64,000 nucleotides of DNA from Kluyvera sp036759925 (lineage in GTDB: Bacteria; Pseudomonadota; Gammaproteobacteria; Enterobacterales; Enterobacteriaceae): the NCBI RefSeq assembly GCF_036759925.1, contig NZ_JAPKIB010000006.1, positions 212,301-276,300 of the forward strand, in the 5' to 3' direction. The translations under genes and the position numbers were made by a program. The notes below the pieces were generated by a model, which worked only from the letters and a program-made list of their open reading frames with translations, had not been told where the DNA came from and searched no databases. Below, one piece after another: positions 7,908-17,042 of the stretch. Within the stretch, counting starts at the first letter, position 1. Every line of letters starts with the position of its first letter.

Positions 7908-8861
7908 TTACAGCAGGTCGCCGATCATTTTTTCCAGTTTTTCCTGGTCGATGGCAAACTTACGGATACCTTCCGCCAGTTTATCAACGGCCATTGGATC
8001 CTGGTTGTGCTGCCACAGGAACTCGGACTCGGTGATGCGGTCTGGACGCGCTTTCACTTCGCCGGTGTAGGTCAGTTTACGTTCCAGAGCGCCTTCGCTT
8101 TCTGCCAGCTCTTTGAGCAGCGCAGGGGCGATGGTCAGGCGGTCACAGCCAGCCAGTTCCAGAATTTCACCGATGTTACGGAAGCTTGCGCCCATAACGA
8201 CGGTTTCGTAACCGTGCTGTTTGTAGTACTGGTAGATTTCGCTAACAGAAACCACGCCTGGATCTTCCGCTGGTGCGTACTCTTTCTTATCAGTATTGGC
8301 TTTGTACCAATCCAGAATACGGCCCACGAACGGGGAGATCAGGAACACGCCAGCTTCAGCACAAGCACGCGCCTGAGCGAAGGAGAACAGCAGCGTCAGG
8401 TTACAGTTGATGCCTTCTTTTTCCAGCTGCTCCGCTGCGCGGATACCCTGCCAGGTAGAAGCCAGTTTGATCAGAATACGATCGTTGCTGATGCCAGCAT
8501 CGTTGTACATTTTGATCAGACGTTTCGCTTTGGTGATAGACGCGTTGGTGTCGTAGGACAGACGCGCGTCGACTTCGGTAGAGATACGGCCAGGGACCAG
8601 CTTCAGAATTTCCAGGCCGATATTGACGGCCAGTTTGTCAGTAGCATCCACAACCTGCTGAGCACGGTCGCTGCTCTGGCTACGCGCCCACTCAATCGCA
8701 TCATCAATCAGTTTGCGATATTCAGGGATCTGCGCGGCGCCCAGAATCAGGGAAGGGTTGGTTGTCGCATCCTGAGGCTGATACAGCTTCATTGCTGCGA
8801 TGTCTCCGGTGTCAGCCACTACGGTTGTGTACTGACGCAGAGATGTCAATTTATCCGTCAT
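7908..8861 (-). CDS. talB: TalB, transaldolase B
   Basis: Transfers a dihydroxyacetone unit between sedoheptulose 7-phosphate and glyceraldehyde 3-phosphate in the non-oxidative pentose phosphate pathway (cytosol). The 317-residue product equals E. coli TalB. It starts MTDKLTSLRQYTTVVADTGD and contains DATTNPSLIL and the Schiff-base lysine in RILIKLASTW. The frame is open 42 codons further upstream, but this ATG matches the family start. It is monocistronic with its own terminator. Confidence 0.98.
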   Translation of the reverse strand: MTDKLTSLRQYTTVVADTGDIAAMKLYQPQDATTNPSLILGAAQIPEYRKLIDDAIEWARSQSSDRAQQVVDATDKLAVNIGLEILKLVPGRISTEVDARLSYDTNASITKAKRLIKMYNDAGISNDRILIKLASTWQGIRAAEQLEKEGINCNLTLLFSFAQARACAEAGVFLISPFVGRILDWYKANTDKKEYAPAEDPGVVSVSEIYQYYKQHGYETVVMGASFRNIGEILELAGCDRLTIAPALLKELAESEGALERKLTYTGEVKARPDRITESEFLWQHNQDPMAVDKLAEGIRKFAIDQEKLEKMIGDLL

Positions 8862-9113
8862 GATAGTGTTTCTCTTTAAACAGCTGTTAGGGGGATGTAA
8901 CCGGTCTGCCTCGATAATATCACGCCCCGACCTCAGCGCAACCGCCGACATCACCAGACCGCAGAGTATGATAAACTGAAGCATCAAACTTTACGGGTAG
9001 AGATTCTCCGCCCTTATTGTGGTAACGCTTACATTGGCTGAATCGAATCGTGCGAAGGAACGTGACCTTCCCGGAAGCAGTCATCAGTTTCGGCATAGAC
9101 AAGAGGACGTTTA

Positions 9114-10544
9114 ATGCCAGATTTCCTGTCTTTTATCAGCGAGATACTGTGGGGTTCGGTAATGATTTACCTGCTCCTCGGGTGCGGCATCTGGTTCACC
9201 TGGAGAACCGGCTACATCCAGTTTCGCTACATCCGTCAGTTTAGCAAAAGTCTGAAAAGAAGCCTGGCCCCGCGTGAAGGTGGGCTAACCTCATTTCAGG
9301 TTCTGTGTATCAGTCTCGCCGCGCGCGTAGGCAGCGGCAACCTGGCTGGGGTCGCGCTGGCTATCACCATCGGCGGCCCTGGCGCCGTGTTCTGGATGTG
9401 GGTAGCAGCGATTATCGGTATGGCAAGCAGCTTCGCAGAGTGCTCACTTGCCCAACTCTACAAAGAGCGCGACGCCAAAGGACAGTTCCGCGGCGGCCCG
9501 GCATGGTATATGTCACGCGGGTTGGGAATGCGCTGGATGGGCGTGCTCTTCTCCCTGCTGCTGCTCGCCGCCTACGGTTTAATCTTTAATACCGTGCAGG
9601 CCAACTCCACGGCTCATGCGCTGAAATATGCTTTTAATGTTCCCGGCGGCGTGACCGGCGTGGTCATGGCATTCATCGCCCTTCTGGTCATTATGCGTGG
9701 GCTGAAAGGGGTCGCACGGCTTAGCCAGTGGCTGGTACCGTGCATGGCGCTACTGTGGGTGATGACGTGTTTACTGATTACCCTGTGGCACATTGTCGAG
9801 CTCCCTTCCATCGTCAATCTGATCATCCGCAGCGCCTTTGGCTGGCAGGAAGCGGCGGCCGGGGCGGCAGGCTACACCGTAAGTCAGGCCATCACCAGCG
9901 GTTTTCAGCGCAGCATGTTCTCCAACGAAGCAGGTATGGGCTCAACACCAAATGCCGCCGCTGCTGCCGCATCGTTCCCTCCGCACCCGGCAGCGCAAGG
10001 GATTGTGCAGATGATTGGCGTGCTGATTGATACCATCGTTATCTGTAGCGCCAGCGCGATGGTGGTCCTGCTGGCTGGCCACGGCACAAAAACCACCAGC
10101 TATGACGGTATTCAGCTCATCCAGCACGCCATGAGCGTGCTGGTTGGGGAATGGGGCGCCAGCTTTGTCGCCGTGGTGATGATGCTGTTCGCCTTCACCT
10201 CTATCGTGGCGAACTACATCTACGCCGAAAACAACCTGATCTTTTTACGCTGGGATAAGCCGTGGGCAATCTGGCTGCTGCGCATCGCGACGCTATCGAT
10301 GGTGGTGCTGGGGAGCCTGCTGAGTCTGCCGGTGGTCTGGCAAATGGCGGATGTGATTATGGCGCTGATGGCCATCACCAACCTGACGGCCATTCTGCTG
10401 CTCTCGCCGGTGGTGCGTATTATCGCGCGGGACTATCTGCGCCAGCGTAAGCTCGGCGTAACGCCAGTATTTGACCCTGATTATTATCCGGAAATCGCCC
10501 AGCAGCTGGCGCCGGAGAGTTGGGATCAACCGCCGCGCCAATGA
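9114..10544 (+). CDS. yaaJ: YaaJ, alanine/glycine:cation symporter (AGCS)
   Basis: Inner-membrane sodium- or proton-coupled amino acid carrier of 476 residues (E. coli 476). Many hydrophobic segments are present, with the AGCS motif region GSGNLAGVALAITIGGPGAVFWMW and the conserved SNEAGMGSTPNAAAAA stretch. The start ATG follows GAGG in AAGAGGACGTTTAATG. Family members take up alanine, glycine or D-alanine; the specificity of YaaJ is not settled. Confidence 0.95.
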   Translation: MPDFLSFISEILWGSVMIYLLLGCGIWFTWRTGYIQFRYIRQFSKSLKRSLAPREGGLTSFQVLCISLAARVGSGNLAGVALAITIGGPGAVFWMWVAAIIGMASSFAECSLAQLYKERDAKGQFRGGPAWYMSRGLGMRWMGVLFSLLLLAAYGLIFNTVQANSTAHALKYAFNVPGGVTGVVMAFIALLVIMRGLKGVARLSQWLVPCMALLWVMTCLLITLWHIVELPSIVNLIIRSAFGWQEAAAGAAGYTVSQAITSGFQRSMFSNEAGMGSTPNAAAAAASFPPHPAAQGIVQMIGVLIDTIVICSASAMVVLLAGHGTKTTSYDGIQLIQHAMSVLVGEWGASFVAVVMMLFAFTSIVANYIYAENNLIFLRWDKPWAIWLLRIATLSMVVLGSLLSLPVVWQMADVIMALMAITNLTAILLLSPVVRIIARDYLRQRKLGVTPVFDPDYYPEIAQQLAPESWDQPPRQ

Positions 10545-10610
10545 CAGCAATCGATCACGTTGCGCCATTTTTTTGTTAAAGTTGCGTGAAATTTTCTGCA
10601 AGGACTGGAT

Positions 10611-11384
10611 ATGCTGATTCTGATCTCCCCGGCCAAAACGCTCGATTATCAAAGCGAGCTTGCCACCACGCGCTTTACCCAGCCCGCGTTGCTGGAGCAC
10701 TCCCAGCAGTTGATTCGCGAAGCGCGCAAGCTCTCCGCACCGCAGATAAAGGCGCTGATGGGCATTAGCGACAAGCTGGCCGACCTCAACGCCACCCGCT
10801 TCCACGACTGGCACCCGGATTTCACGCCCGATAACGCGCGCCAGGCGATACTGGCGTTTAAAGGCGATGTCTATACCGGGCTACAGGCGGAAACCTTCAG
10901 CGAGGCGGACTTCGATTTCGCCCAGCAGCATCTGCGGATGCTCTCAGGCCTGTACGGCGTGCTGCGCCCGCTGGATCTGATGCAGCCTTATCGTCTGGAA
11001 ATGGGCATTCGTTTTGAAAACCCGCGCGGGAAAGATCTCTACCAGTTCTGGGGCGATGAAATAACCCAAACGCTGAACGCGGCGCTACAGGCGCAGGGCG
11101 ATGATGTGGTGGTTAACCTGGCCTCGGACGAGTATTTCCGCTCGGTGAAGCCGAAGGCGCTTGAAGGCCGCATCATCAAGCCGGTGTTCCTCGACGAGAA
11201 GAACGGCAAGTTTAAGGTGATCAGCTTCTACGCCAAAAAGGCGCGCGGGCTGATGAGCCGGTACATCATTGAAAATCGTCTGAGCAAGCCGGAGCAGCTG
11301 ACCGGGTTTGATAGCGAAGGGTATTTCTTCGATGCGGAAAGCTCGAGCGCTGAAGAACTCATCTTCAAGCGCCACGAGCAGTAA
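10611..11384 (+). CDS. yaaA: YaaA, peroxide stress protein (DUF328)
   Basis: DNA-binding protein that lowers intracellular free iron and protects against hydrogen peroxide damage; in E. coli it belongs to the OxyR regulon. The 257-residue product (E. coli 258) starts MLILISPAKTLDYQSELATT, the family signature, and has the conserved MQPYRLEMGIRF and VNLASDEYF blocks. The start follows AAGGACTGGAT. It lies 66 bases after yaaJ and converges on yaaX through a REP pair. Confidence 0.96.
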   Translation: MLILISPAKTLDYQSELATTRFTQPALLEHSQQLIREARKLSAPQIKALMGISDKLADLNATRFHDWHPDFTPDNARQAILAFKGDVYTGLQAETFSEADFDFAQQHLRMLSGLYGVLRPLDLMQPYRLEMGIRFENPRGKDLYQFWGDEITQTLNAALQAQGDDVVVNLASDEYFRSVKPKALEGRIIKPVFLDEKNGKFKVISFYAKKARGLMSRYIIENRLSKPEQLTGFDSEGYFFDAESSSAEELIFKRHEQ

Positions 11385-11390
11385 CTAAGT

Positions 11391-11466
11391 CGCCCGGCCG
11401 AGCAAAGCGACGCCGGGGCTGCTGCGGTATAAAAAACCCGGCGTCGCTTCGCTCGGCCGGGCTACA
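11391..11466. repeat. Paired REP elements (BIME-like) between yaaA and yaaX
   Basis: A 26-base unit (11392-11417) and its inverted copy (11437-11462) match in all but one position. On the minus strand the right-hand unit ends GCCGGGTTTTTT, so it can serve as the intrinsic terminator of yaaX. The same family occurs at 63733-63808. Confidence 0.85.
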
Positions 11467-11468
11467 GG

Positions 11469-11807
11469 CTAGTGATGGTCATTCGGTGGTGGCGGTCGAT
11501 GATCGTTGCCATGGCCATGATCGTTGTGATCCCAACCGTCATGGCGATCGCCATGATGATCATCGTGCCCACGGTTATCATAGTGCGGCGGCGGTGGCGT
11601 ATGAGCATGCCAGCGGTTGTCGCGCCATTCATAGTGATCCTTCCACCAGCTATGGTCACGCCAGTGTCCACCATCCCAATAGTTGCCGTGATTGTCCTGG
11701 TCGCCAATTTGCAGCGTCACTGCCGGCAGCAGAGTAATCTCTGCGGCCTGTGTCATAACCGGAGCCGCCAATAGCATTGCCAGTGCTAACATCGCAGGTT
11801 TTAACAT
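11469..11807 (-). CDS. yaaX: YaaX, His-rich secreted protein (DUF2502)
   Basis: Small exported protein of unknown function, 112 residues. The signal peptide is clear (residues 1-21, cleavage at TQA/AEI). The mature part has the family core ITLLPAVTLQIGDQDNHGNYWDGGHWRDH, then a Trp/His-rich block and a tail of His, Asp, Gly and Pro (such as PPPPHYDNRGHDDHHGDRHD). The tail suggests divalent metal binding, but this is inference. The ribosome site AAAGGAGTTACCTATG supports the start. It occupies the same place between yaaA and thrC as in E. coli. Confidence 0.88.
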   Translation of the reverse strand: MLKPAMLALAMLLAAPVMTQAAEITLLPAVTLQIGDQDNHGNYWDGGHWRDHSWWKDHYEWRDNRWHAHTPPPPHYDNRGHDDHHGDRHDGWDHNDHGHGNDHRPPPPNDHH

Positions 11808-11967
11808 AGGTAACTCCTTTGTTCATCATTCGCCAATGTGGCCGATAAACAAAGCTTACTGCGGCGAAACCCAGCTTGTTATTGTCCGCAATCCTATATT
11901 CTGAGGCCCCGCATTTATTGGGAATTCCTCCTTTTTCCCTGCCGAATCCCTGCATAATTTCTCCCTA

Positions 11968-11995
11968 TTTCCCCCTTCGCTGAGAAAGGGGGAAA
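11968..11995 (-). terminator. Hairpin downstream of thrC
   Basis: TTTCCCCCTT pairs perfectly with AAGGGGGAAA around an 8-base loop just after the thrC stop codon. A weak T content follows, so it is probably the end of the thr operon but not a textbook terminator. Confidence 0.5.
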
Positions 11996-12003
11996 CGGAG
12001 AAA

Positions 12004-13290
12004 TTACGCCTTGCTCATCATCAGCTTACGCAGCTCGGCATAATCAGCCGGCAGGTTGTGCGATAACAGCGGCAGGTCAGCGCGATCCGCCAGCGCTTTT
12101 GGCAATGGCAGCGTTTCGCCCAGAATCTCTTCGACGCTCTCTTTAAACTTCGCCGGGTGCGCGGTGCCGAGGAACAGGCCGTACTCGCCTGGCTGCAGCT
12201 GGTCACGCAGCGCACGGTAGGCAATCGCCGCGTGTGGCTCAGAAGTGTAGCCGAGCCCTTTCAGTTCGCGCATGGTCGCTTTGGTGGTTTCATCGTCCAC
12301 CGCCGCATAGCCCAGTTCGTTCAGACGCCAGATTTTGCGACGGAACAGCTCTTCAACGCGCGGCCAGTTGTTAGGCTGGCTGACGTCCATGGCGTTCGAT
12401 AGCGTGGCCTGAGTGGCCTTCGGTGCCCATTTGCCGTCCTGCAGGAAGCGCGGCACAGTGTCATTGGCGTTGGTGGCCGCAATAAAGCGTTTCACCGGCA
12501 GACCCAGCGATTTCGCCAGCAGACCTGCAGTCAGGTCGCCAAAGTTGCCGCTTGGTACGGATACCACCAGCTGATTGCGCGCTTCCTGCGGCAGCTGTGC
12601 CACCGCTTCGAAGTAGTAACAAATCTGTGCCAGCAGGCGGCTGATGTTGATGGAGTTAGCAGAGTTCAGGCCCAGCGCGACCTTCAGCTCTTCGTCGTCG
12701 AAGGCCTGTTTGACCAGCGCCTGGCAGGCATCAAAATCACCGTCAATGGCCACGGTTTCAATATTGCCGCCCAGAGTACAGAACAGTTTTTCCTGCAGCG
12801 GGCTGATTTTGCCGCGCGGATACAGGATAACCACTTTGACGTTTGGCAGGCCGTAGAAGGCATGCGCCACGGCCGCACCGGTATCGCCCGAAGTAGCGGT
12901 AAGAATCGTCACCGGCTTGTCGCCTGCGATAAGGGTCAGCATCTGCGCCATAAAGCGGCCGCCGAAGTCTTTAAACGCCAGCGTTGGGCCGTGGAACAGC
13001 TCCAGACAGCCGACATCTTCCTGCACCTTGTTAACCGGCGCCGGGAAAGTAAATGCCTTGCCGATACGCGCGGCTAGCTCAGCCTGCGGGATTTCATCAC
13101 CGATAAACGCAGAGAGGATCTTCGCGCTACGAGTGACGAAGTCCTGGGTCAACAGGTCATCAATGTCAGTCAGGTTGAATTCCGGCAGGTCGTGCGGGAA
13201 GAACAGCCCCTGGTGTTTGCCAAGCCCTTGAGTCACAGCCTGCGCAAAGCTGACCTGCTCATTGTGATCTTTTAAGTTATAGAGTTTCAT
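12004..13290 (-). CDS. thrC: ThrC, threonine synthase
   Basis: PLP enzyme that converts O-phosphohomoserine to threonine, the last step of the pathway. The 428-residue product (E. coli 428) starts MKLYNLKDHNEQVSFAQAVT. The PLP lysine lies in GPTLAFKDFGGRFMAQ, and the phosphate-cup motif TATSGDTGAAVAHAF follows. It is third in thrLABC, 3 bases after thrB. A hairpin downstream probably ends the operon. Confidence 0.98.
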   Translation of the reverse strand: MKLYNLKDHNEQVSFAQAVTQGLGKHQGLFFPHDLPEFNLTDIDDLLTQDFVTRSAKILSAFIGDEIPQAELAARIGKAFTFPAPVNKVQEDVGCLELFHGPTLAFKDFGGRFMAQMLTLIAGDKPVTILTATSGDTGAAVAHAFYGLPNVKVVILYPRGKISPLQEKLFCTLGGNIETVAIDGDFDACQALVKQAFDDEELKVALGLNSANSINISRLLAQICYYFEAVAQLPQEARNQLVVSVPSGNFGDLTAGLLAKSLGLPVKRFIAATNANDTVPRFLQDGKWAPKATQATLSNAMDVSQPNNWPRVEELFRRKIWRLNELGYAAVDDETTKATMRELKGLGYTSEPHAAIAYRALRDQLQPGEYGLFLGTAHPAKFKESVEEILGETLPLPKALADRADLPLLSHNLPADYAELRKLMMSKA

Positions 13291-13293
13291 CGG

Positions 13294-14223
13294 TTATCCC
13301 ACTACTCGTGCGCCCGCTGTGTCCAGCCGGCAAATATGAACGAAGCCTTCTTGATTCTGCAGATAATGCTGGCCAAGCCAGTCCGCCACGCGCTGCGCCG
13401 TTTCCGTTTTATCGCACAGGGCAAACAGCGTTGGCCCGGAACCGGAGATACCGCAGGCGACGGCGCCAATACCGGCTACTGCCTGACGCGCTTCATTAAA
13501 GCCTGGCAGCAGTTTGGTACGGTAAGGCTCAGCAATCACGTCTTTCATCAGTTTCGCCGCCAGCTGAGGCTGACGGGAGTAGCAGGCGTGAATAAAGCCT
13601 GCCAGGTGGCGGCCGTGAGCGATACAGTCCTGACGGCGATACTGCGCTGGCAGAATGGCCCGCGCTTCCGCCGTCGAGACTTTAATCCCCGGATAGGCCA
13701 GCACCCAAAGCCAATCGTCGAAGCACGGCACCTGCTGGCTGATGATATCGTTCTCTTCAATCATCAGTTGCATGCCGCCCAGATAGCACGGTGCGACGTT
13801 ATCGTAGTGCACGCTGCCGGAGATCCGCCCTTCCAGCTCGCCCATCAGCGCCAGCATGCGGGTTTCATCCAGCAACTTACCGCAGAATTCGTTCATCGCC
13901 ACCAGCGCGGCGACCACCGAACAGGCGCTGGAACCCAGGCCTGAACCGATCGGCATATTTTTTTCCAGCGTCATCGCCACTGGAACATTTTTGCCAATTT
14001 CCTGGCAATAGCGCTCCCAGCATTGATAGACGATGTTTTCATGCGGATCGCTCGGCAGCTTGTCCGCAAAGCGCCCCAGATTTTGCAGGCTGAAGCGCTC
14101 TGCCGCCTCAACCGATACGTTATCGCCCAGCAGACTGCCGTCAATCGGCGTCACGGCCGCACCCAGTACATCAAACCCGACGCTCATATTGGCACTGGAA
14201 GCCGGGGCATAAACCTTAACCAT
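13294..14223 (-). CDS. thrB: ThrB, homoserine kinase
   Basis: GHMP-family kinase that phosphorylates homoserine with ATP. The product is 309 residues (E. coli 310). It starts MVKVYAPASSANMSVGFDVL, has the GHMP phosphate loop PIGSGLGSSACSV and the C-terminal motif ACGISGSGPTLFAL. It begins one base after the thrA stop codon, giving tight translational coupling in the thr operon. Confidence 0.98.
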   Translation of the reverse strand: MVKVYAPASSANMSVGFDVLGAAVTPIDGSLLGDNVSVEAAERFSLQNLGRFADKLPSDPHENIVYQCWERYCQEIGKNVPVAMTLEKNMPIGSGLGSSACSVVAALVAMNEFCGKLLDETRMLALMGELEGRISGSVHYDNVAPCYLGGMQLMIEENDIISQQVPCFDDWLWVLAYPGIKVSTAEARAILPAQYRRQDCIAHGRHLAGFIHACYSRQPQLAAKLMKDVIAEPYRTKLLPGFNEARQAVAGIGAVACGISGSGPTLFALCDKTETAQRVADWLGQHYLQNQEGFVHICRLDTAGARVVG

Positions 14224-14224
14224 G

Positions 14225-16687
14225 TTAAACTCCTAACTTCCATGACAGCGTGCGAAGAAGGTCGGCAAATACCCCTGCCGCCGTCACATCGTTACCGGCG
14301 CCATAGCCGCGCAGTACCAGCGGAAGCGGTTGATAATAGCGGCTGTAGAACGCCAGCGCGTTCTCGCCATTTTTGATTTTATACAGCGGGTCGTTGCCAT
14401 CGACGGCGGCCACTTTCACCCGGCACACGCCGTCTTCTTCGATGTTGCCAACATAGCGCAGCACTTTACCTTCATCACGCGCTTTCGCCACACGAGCGGA
14501 AAATTCATCATCTAGCTGCGGCAGACGCGCCATGAAACTCTCGGTATCGCCCGAGTCATCGAAGCTTTCCGGCAGCACAGACTCGACCACAATATCACTC
14601 AACTCAAGGTTACGCCCGGTTTCACGTGCCAGAATCAGCAGCTTACGCGCGACGTCCATCCCGGAAAGGTCATCACGCGGGTCCGGCTCGGTATAACCCA
14701 TTCCACGCGCCATCGCCGTGGCGTCGGAGAGGCTCATCCCCTCATCCAGCTTACCGAAAATAAACGACAGCGAGCCGGAGAGAATCCCGGAGAAGTGCTG
14801 CAGTTCATCGCCCGCGTTGAGCAGGTTTTGCAGGTTTTCAATCACCGGCAGACCCGCGCCGACGTTGGTGTCGTAGAGGAACTTACGGCGCGACAGCCCG
14901 GCGGCATGACGCAGTTGATGGTAGTAATCCATCGACGAGGTGTTGGCCTTTTTGTTCGGCGTCACCACGTGGAAGCCTTCACGCAGGAAGTCGGCGTACT
15001 GATCGGCCACCGCCTGGCTTGAGGTGCAGTCGACGATCACCGGGTTCAGCAGGTGATACTCCTTCACCAGACGAATCAGGCGGCCCAGGTTGAACGGCTC
15101 TTTGGCTTCCGCCAGCTCGGCTTCCCAGTTTTCAAGATTCAGGCCATGGACGCTGGTCAGCAGCGCACGGGAGTTAGCCACGCCACACACGCGCAGGTCG
15201 ATATGCTTTTTCTTCAGCCATGCCTGCTGGCGTTTGATCTGCTCCAGCAACGCGCCTCCAACACCGCCAACGCCCACCAGGAACACTTCAATCACCTGAT
15301 CGGTGTTAAACAGCATCTGATGGGTCACGCGCACGCCGGTCGTCGCGTCGTCGTTGTTCACCACCACGGAGATAGAGCGCTCTGAAGAGCCCTGAGCAAT
15401 CGCCACAATGTTGATATTGGCGCGGGCCAGCGCGGCAAAGAATTTCGCCGAGATACCGCGCAGCGTCCGCATACCGTCGCCGACGACGGAGATAATTGCC
15501 AGACGTTCCATGATGGCCAGCGGCTCCAGCAGCTCTTCTTTCAGCTCCAGATAGAACTCATCTTCCATCGCCTTCTTCGCCCGCGCGCAGTCGCTTTGCG
15601 GCACGCAGAAGCTGATGCTGTATTCAGAGGACGATTGGGTAATCAGCACTACCGAGATACCGGCGCGAGACATGGTCGCAAACACGCGCGCCGCCATGCC
15701 AACCATCCCCTTCATGCCTGGGCCAGAGACGTTAAACATCGCCATGTTGTTGAGGTTAGAGATCCCCTTCACTGGCAATGAATCATCGTCACTGCTGGCA
15801 CCGATAAGCGTACCGGGGGCTTGAGGATTACCGGTGTTTTTAATCAGACAAGGGATCTGGAACTGGGCGATGGGGGCAATCGTGCGAGGGTGGAGAACTT
15901 TGGCGCCGAAGTAGGAGAGCTCCATCGCTTCCTGATACGACATGCTCTTCAGCAGGCGCGCATCCGGTACCTGGCGCGGGTCACAGGTGTAAACACCGTC
16001 GACATCGGTCCAGATTTCACAACAGTCGGCGCGTAAACAGGCGGCCAGCACGGCAGCGGAGTAGTCGGAGCCATTACGCCCCAGCACCACCAGCTCGCCC
16101 TTCTCGTTACCGGCGGTAAAGCCTGCCATCAGCACCATGTGGTCTGATGGAATCTGGCTTGCCACGATACGGCGGGTAGATTCAGCAATATCGACAGTAG
16201 ATTCAAGGTAGTGGCCAACGGCCAGCAGTTTTTCAACCGGGTTAATCACGGTGACTTTGTGGCCGCGGGCGCTCAGCAGGCCTGCCATGATAGCAATCGA
16301 CAGCTTCTCACCGCGGCAGATAAGCCCTGCGTTGACGCTGTCCGGGCACTGACCCAGCAGGCTGATGCCGTGCAGGATGTGCTTAATCTGGGAGAATTCC
16401 AGCTCAACGGCGGCTTTCAGATCGGCGAGCGGAAAACCGGGCTGGGCGTTAGCGAGTCCCTGAAGCAGTTCAGCAAAGATTCGTTCGGCATCGGCGATAT
16501 TGGTCAGCGCATCCTGGCCACCAATGGTTTTTTCAATCATCGCCACGAGGTGGTTAGTGATTTTTGCCGGGGCAGAGAGCACGGTTGCTACCTGCCCCTG
16601 CCTGGCGTTGCTTTCCAGGATATCGGCAACACGCAGAAACCGTTCCGCATTTGCCACTGATGTACCGCCGAACTTCAAGACTCGCAT
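14225..16687 (-). CDS. thrA: ThrA, bifunctional aspartokinase I / homoserine dehydrogenase I
   Basis: Catalyses the first and third steps from aspartate to threonine and is inhibited by threonine. The 820-residue product (E. coli 820) starts MRVLKFGGTSVANAERFLRV. The aspartokinase domain is followed by paired ACT regulatory domains (near GISVVLITQSSSEYS and INIVAIAQGSSERS) and then the dehydrogenase with its nucleotide motif VGVGGVGGALLEQ. The frame is open 14 codons upstream, but that region is the attenuator, so this ATG is the real start. Expression is set by the thrL leader. Confidence 0.98.
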   Translation of the reverse strand: MRVLKFGGTSVANAERFLRVADILESNARQGQVATVLSAPAKITNHLVAMIEKTIGGQDALTNIADAERIFAELLQGLANAQPGFPLADLKAAVELEFSQIKHILHGISLLGQCPDSVNAGLICRGEKLSIAIMAGLLSARGHKVTVINPVEKLLAVGHYLESTVDIAESTRRIVASQIPSDHMVLMAGFTAGNEKGELVVLGRNGSDYSAAVLAACLRADCCEIWTDVDGVYTCDPRQVPDARLLKSMSYQEAMELSYFGAKVLHPRTIAPIAQFQIPCLIKNTGNPQAPGTLIGASSDDDSLPVKGISNLNNMAMFNVSGPGMKGMVGMAARVFATMSRAGISVVLITQSSSEYSISFCVPQSDCARAKKAMEDEFYLELKEELLEPLAIMERLAIISVVGDGMRTLRGISAKFFAALARANINIVAIAQGSSERSISVVVNNDDATTGVRVTHQMLFNTDQVIEVFLVGVGGVGGALLEQIKRQQAWLKKKHIDLRVCGVANSRALLTSVHGLNLENWEAELAEAKEPFNLGRLIRLVKEYHLLNPVIVDCTSSQAVADQYADFLREGFHVVTPNKKANTSSMDYYHQLRHAAGLSRRKFLYDTNVGAGLPVIENLQNLLNAGDELQHFSGILSGSLSFIFGKLDEGMSLSDATAMARGMGYTEPDPRDDLSGMDVARKLLILARETGRNLELSDIVVESVLPESFDDSGDTESFMARLPQLDDEFSARVAKARDEGKVLRYVGNIEEDGVCRVKVAAVDGNDPLYKIKNGENALAFYSRYYQPLPLVLRGYGAGNDVTAAGVFADLLRTLSWKLGV

Positions 16688-16712
16688 GGTTTTTACCCCT
16701 TGATCACTAGTC

Positions 16713-16752
16713 GAAAAAAAAGCCCGCACTGTTTAGGTGCGGGCTTTTTTTT
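16713..16752 (-). terminator. thr operon attenuator
   Basis: AAAAAAGCCCGCAC...GTGCGGGCTTTTTTTT forms a perfect stem with a 7-base loop and T-run, placed between the leader peptide stop and thrA. The GTGCGGGC of the thrL 3' end can pair alternatively, as in the E. coli attenuator. Confidence 0.95.
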
Positions 16753-16768
16753 GTGTTTCCTGTACGCG

Positions 16769-16837
16769 TCAGCCCGCACCGTTACCTGTGGTAATAGTGG
16801 TGGTGGTAATGGTCATAATGCTGCTGATGCGAATCAT
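16769..16837 (-). CDS. thrL: ThrL, thr operon leader peptide
   Basis: A 22-residue leader, MIRISSIMTITTTTITTGNG followed by AG, with seven Thr and several Ile codons. Ribosome stalling on Thr/Ile codons when charged tRNA is short prevents the attenuator from forming. The N-terminal third differs from the E. coli leader (MKRISTT...), but the regulatory Thr/Ile run and the TTGNGAG end are kept. It is too short for a usual gene-length cutoff and was read by hand. Confidence 0.93.
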   Translation of the reverse strand: MIRISSIMTITTTTITTGNGAG

Positions 16838-16869
16838 GGATGTTGTGTGCTCTGTTATTTCTCTGTCTG

Positions 16870-16912
16870 TATACCTATATTGGTTAAAGTATCTGCCCAT
16901 CTAAGTCAATGA
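16870..16912 (-). promoter_or_regulatory. thr operon promoter region
   Basis: The minus strand reads TTGACTTAG (-35-like, 16901-16909) and ACTTTAACCAATATAGG, closely matching the E. coli thr promoter region. The exact -10 hexamer is not certain by eye because TTGACT and TATAGG are 24 bases apart. Confidence 0.65.
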
Positions 16913-17042
16913 ATTTTTAACTTCGTCACGTTCCGCAATCAGTTCACATCAGCCCAAACAACCACCGATAAACCACCACAACAGCCATAAGTTAAGCAAA
17001 ATGTTGGGGCATAACACCATACGTAAACACGATGACAGAATT

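Noticed and set aside
7887..8879. Open frame of about 330 codons opposite talB
   Set aside because: Antisense to a clear TalB gene; composition rich in Phe, Gln and Arg as expected for a shadow frame.
11462..11737. Low-complexity frames over the His-rich end of yaaX
   Set aside because: Other-frame reads of the CAT/GAT-rich repeats in yaaX, giving Met/Thr or Asp/His strings; only the YaaX frame has a signal peptide and ribosome site.
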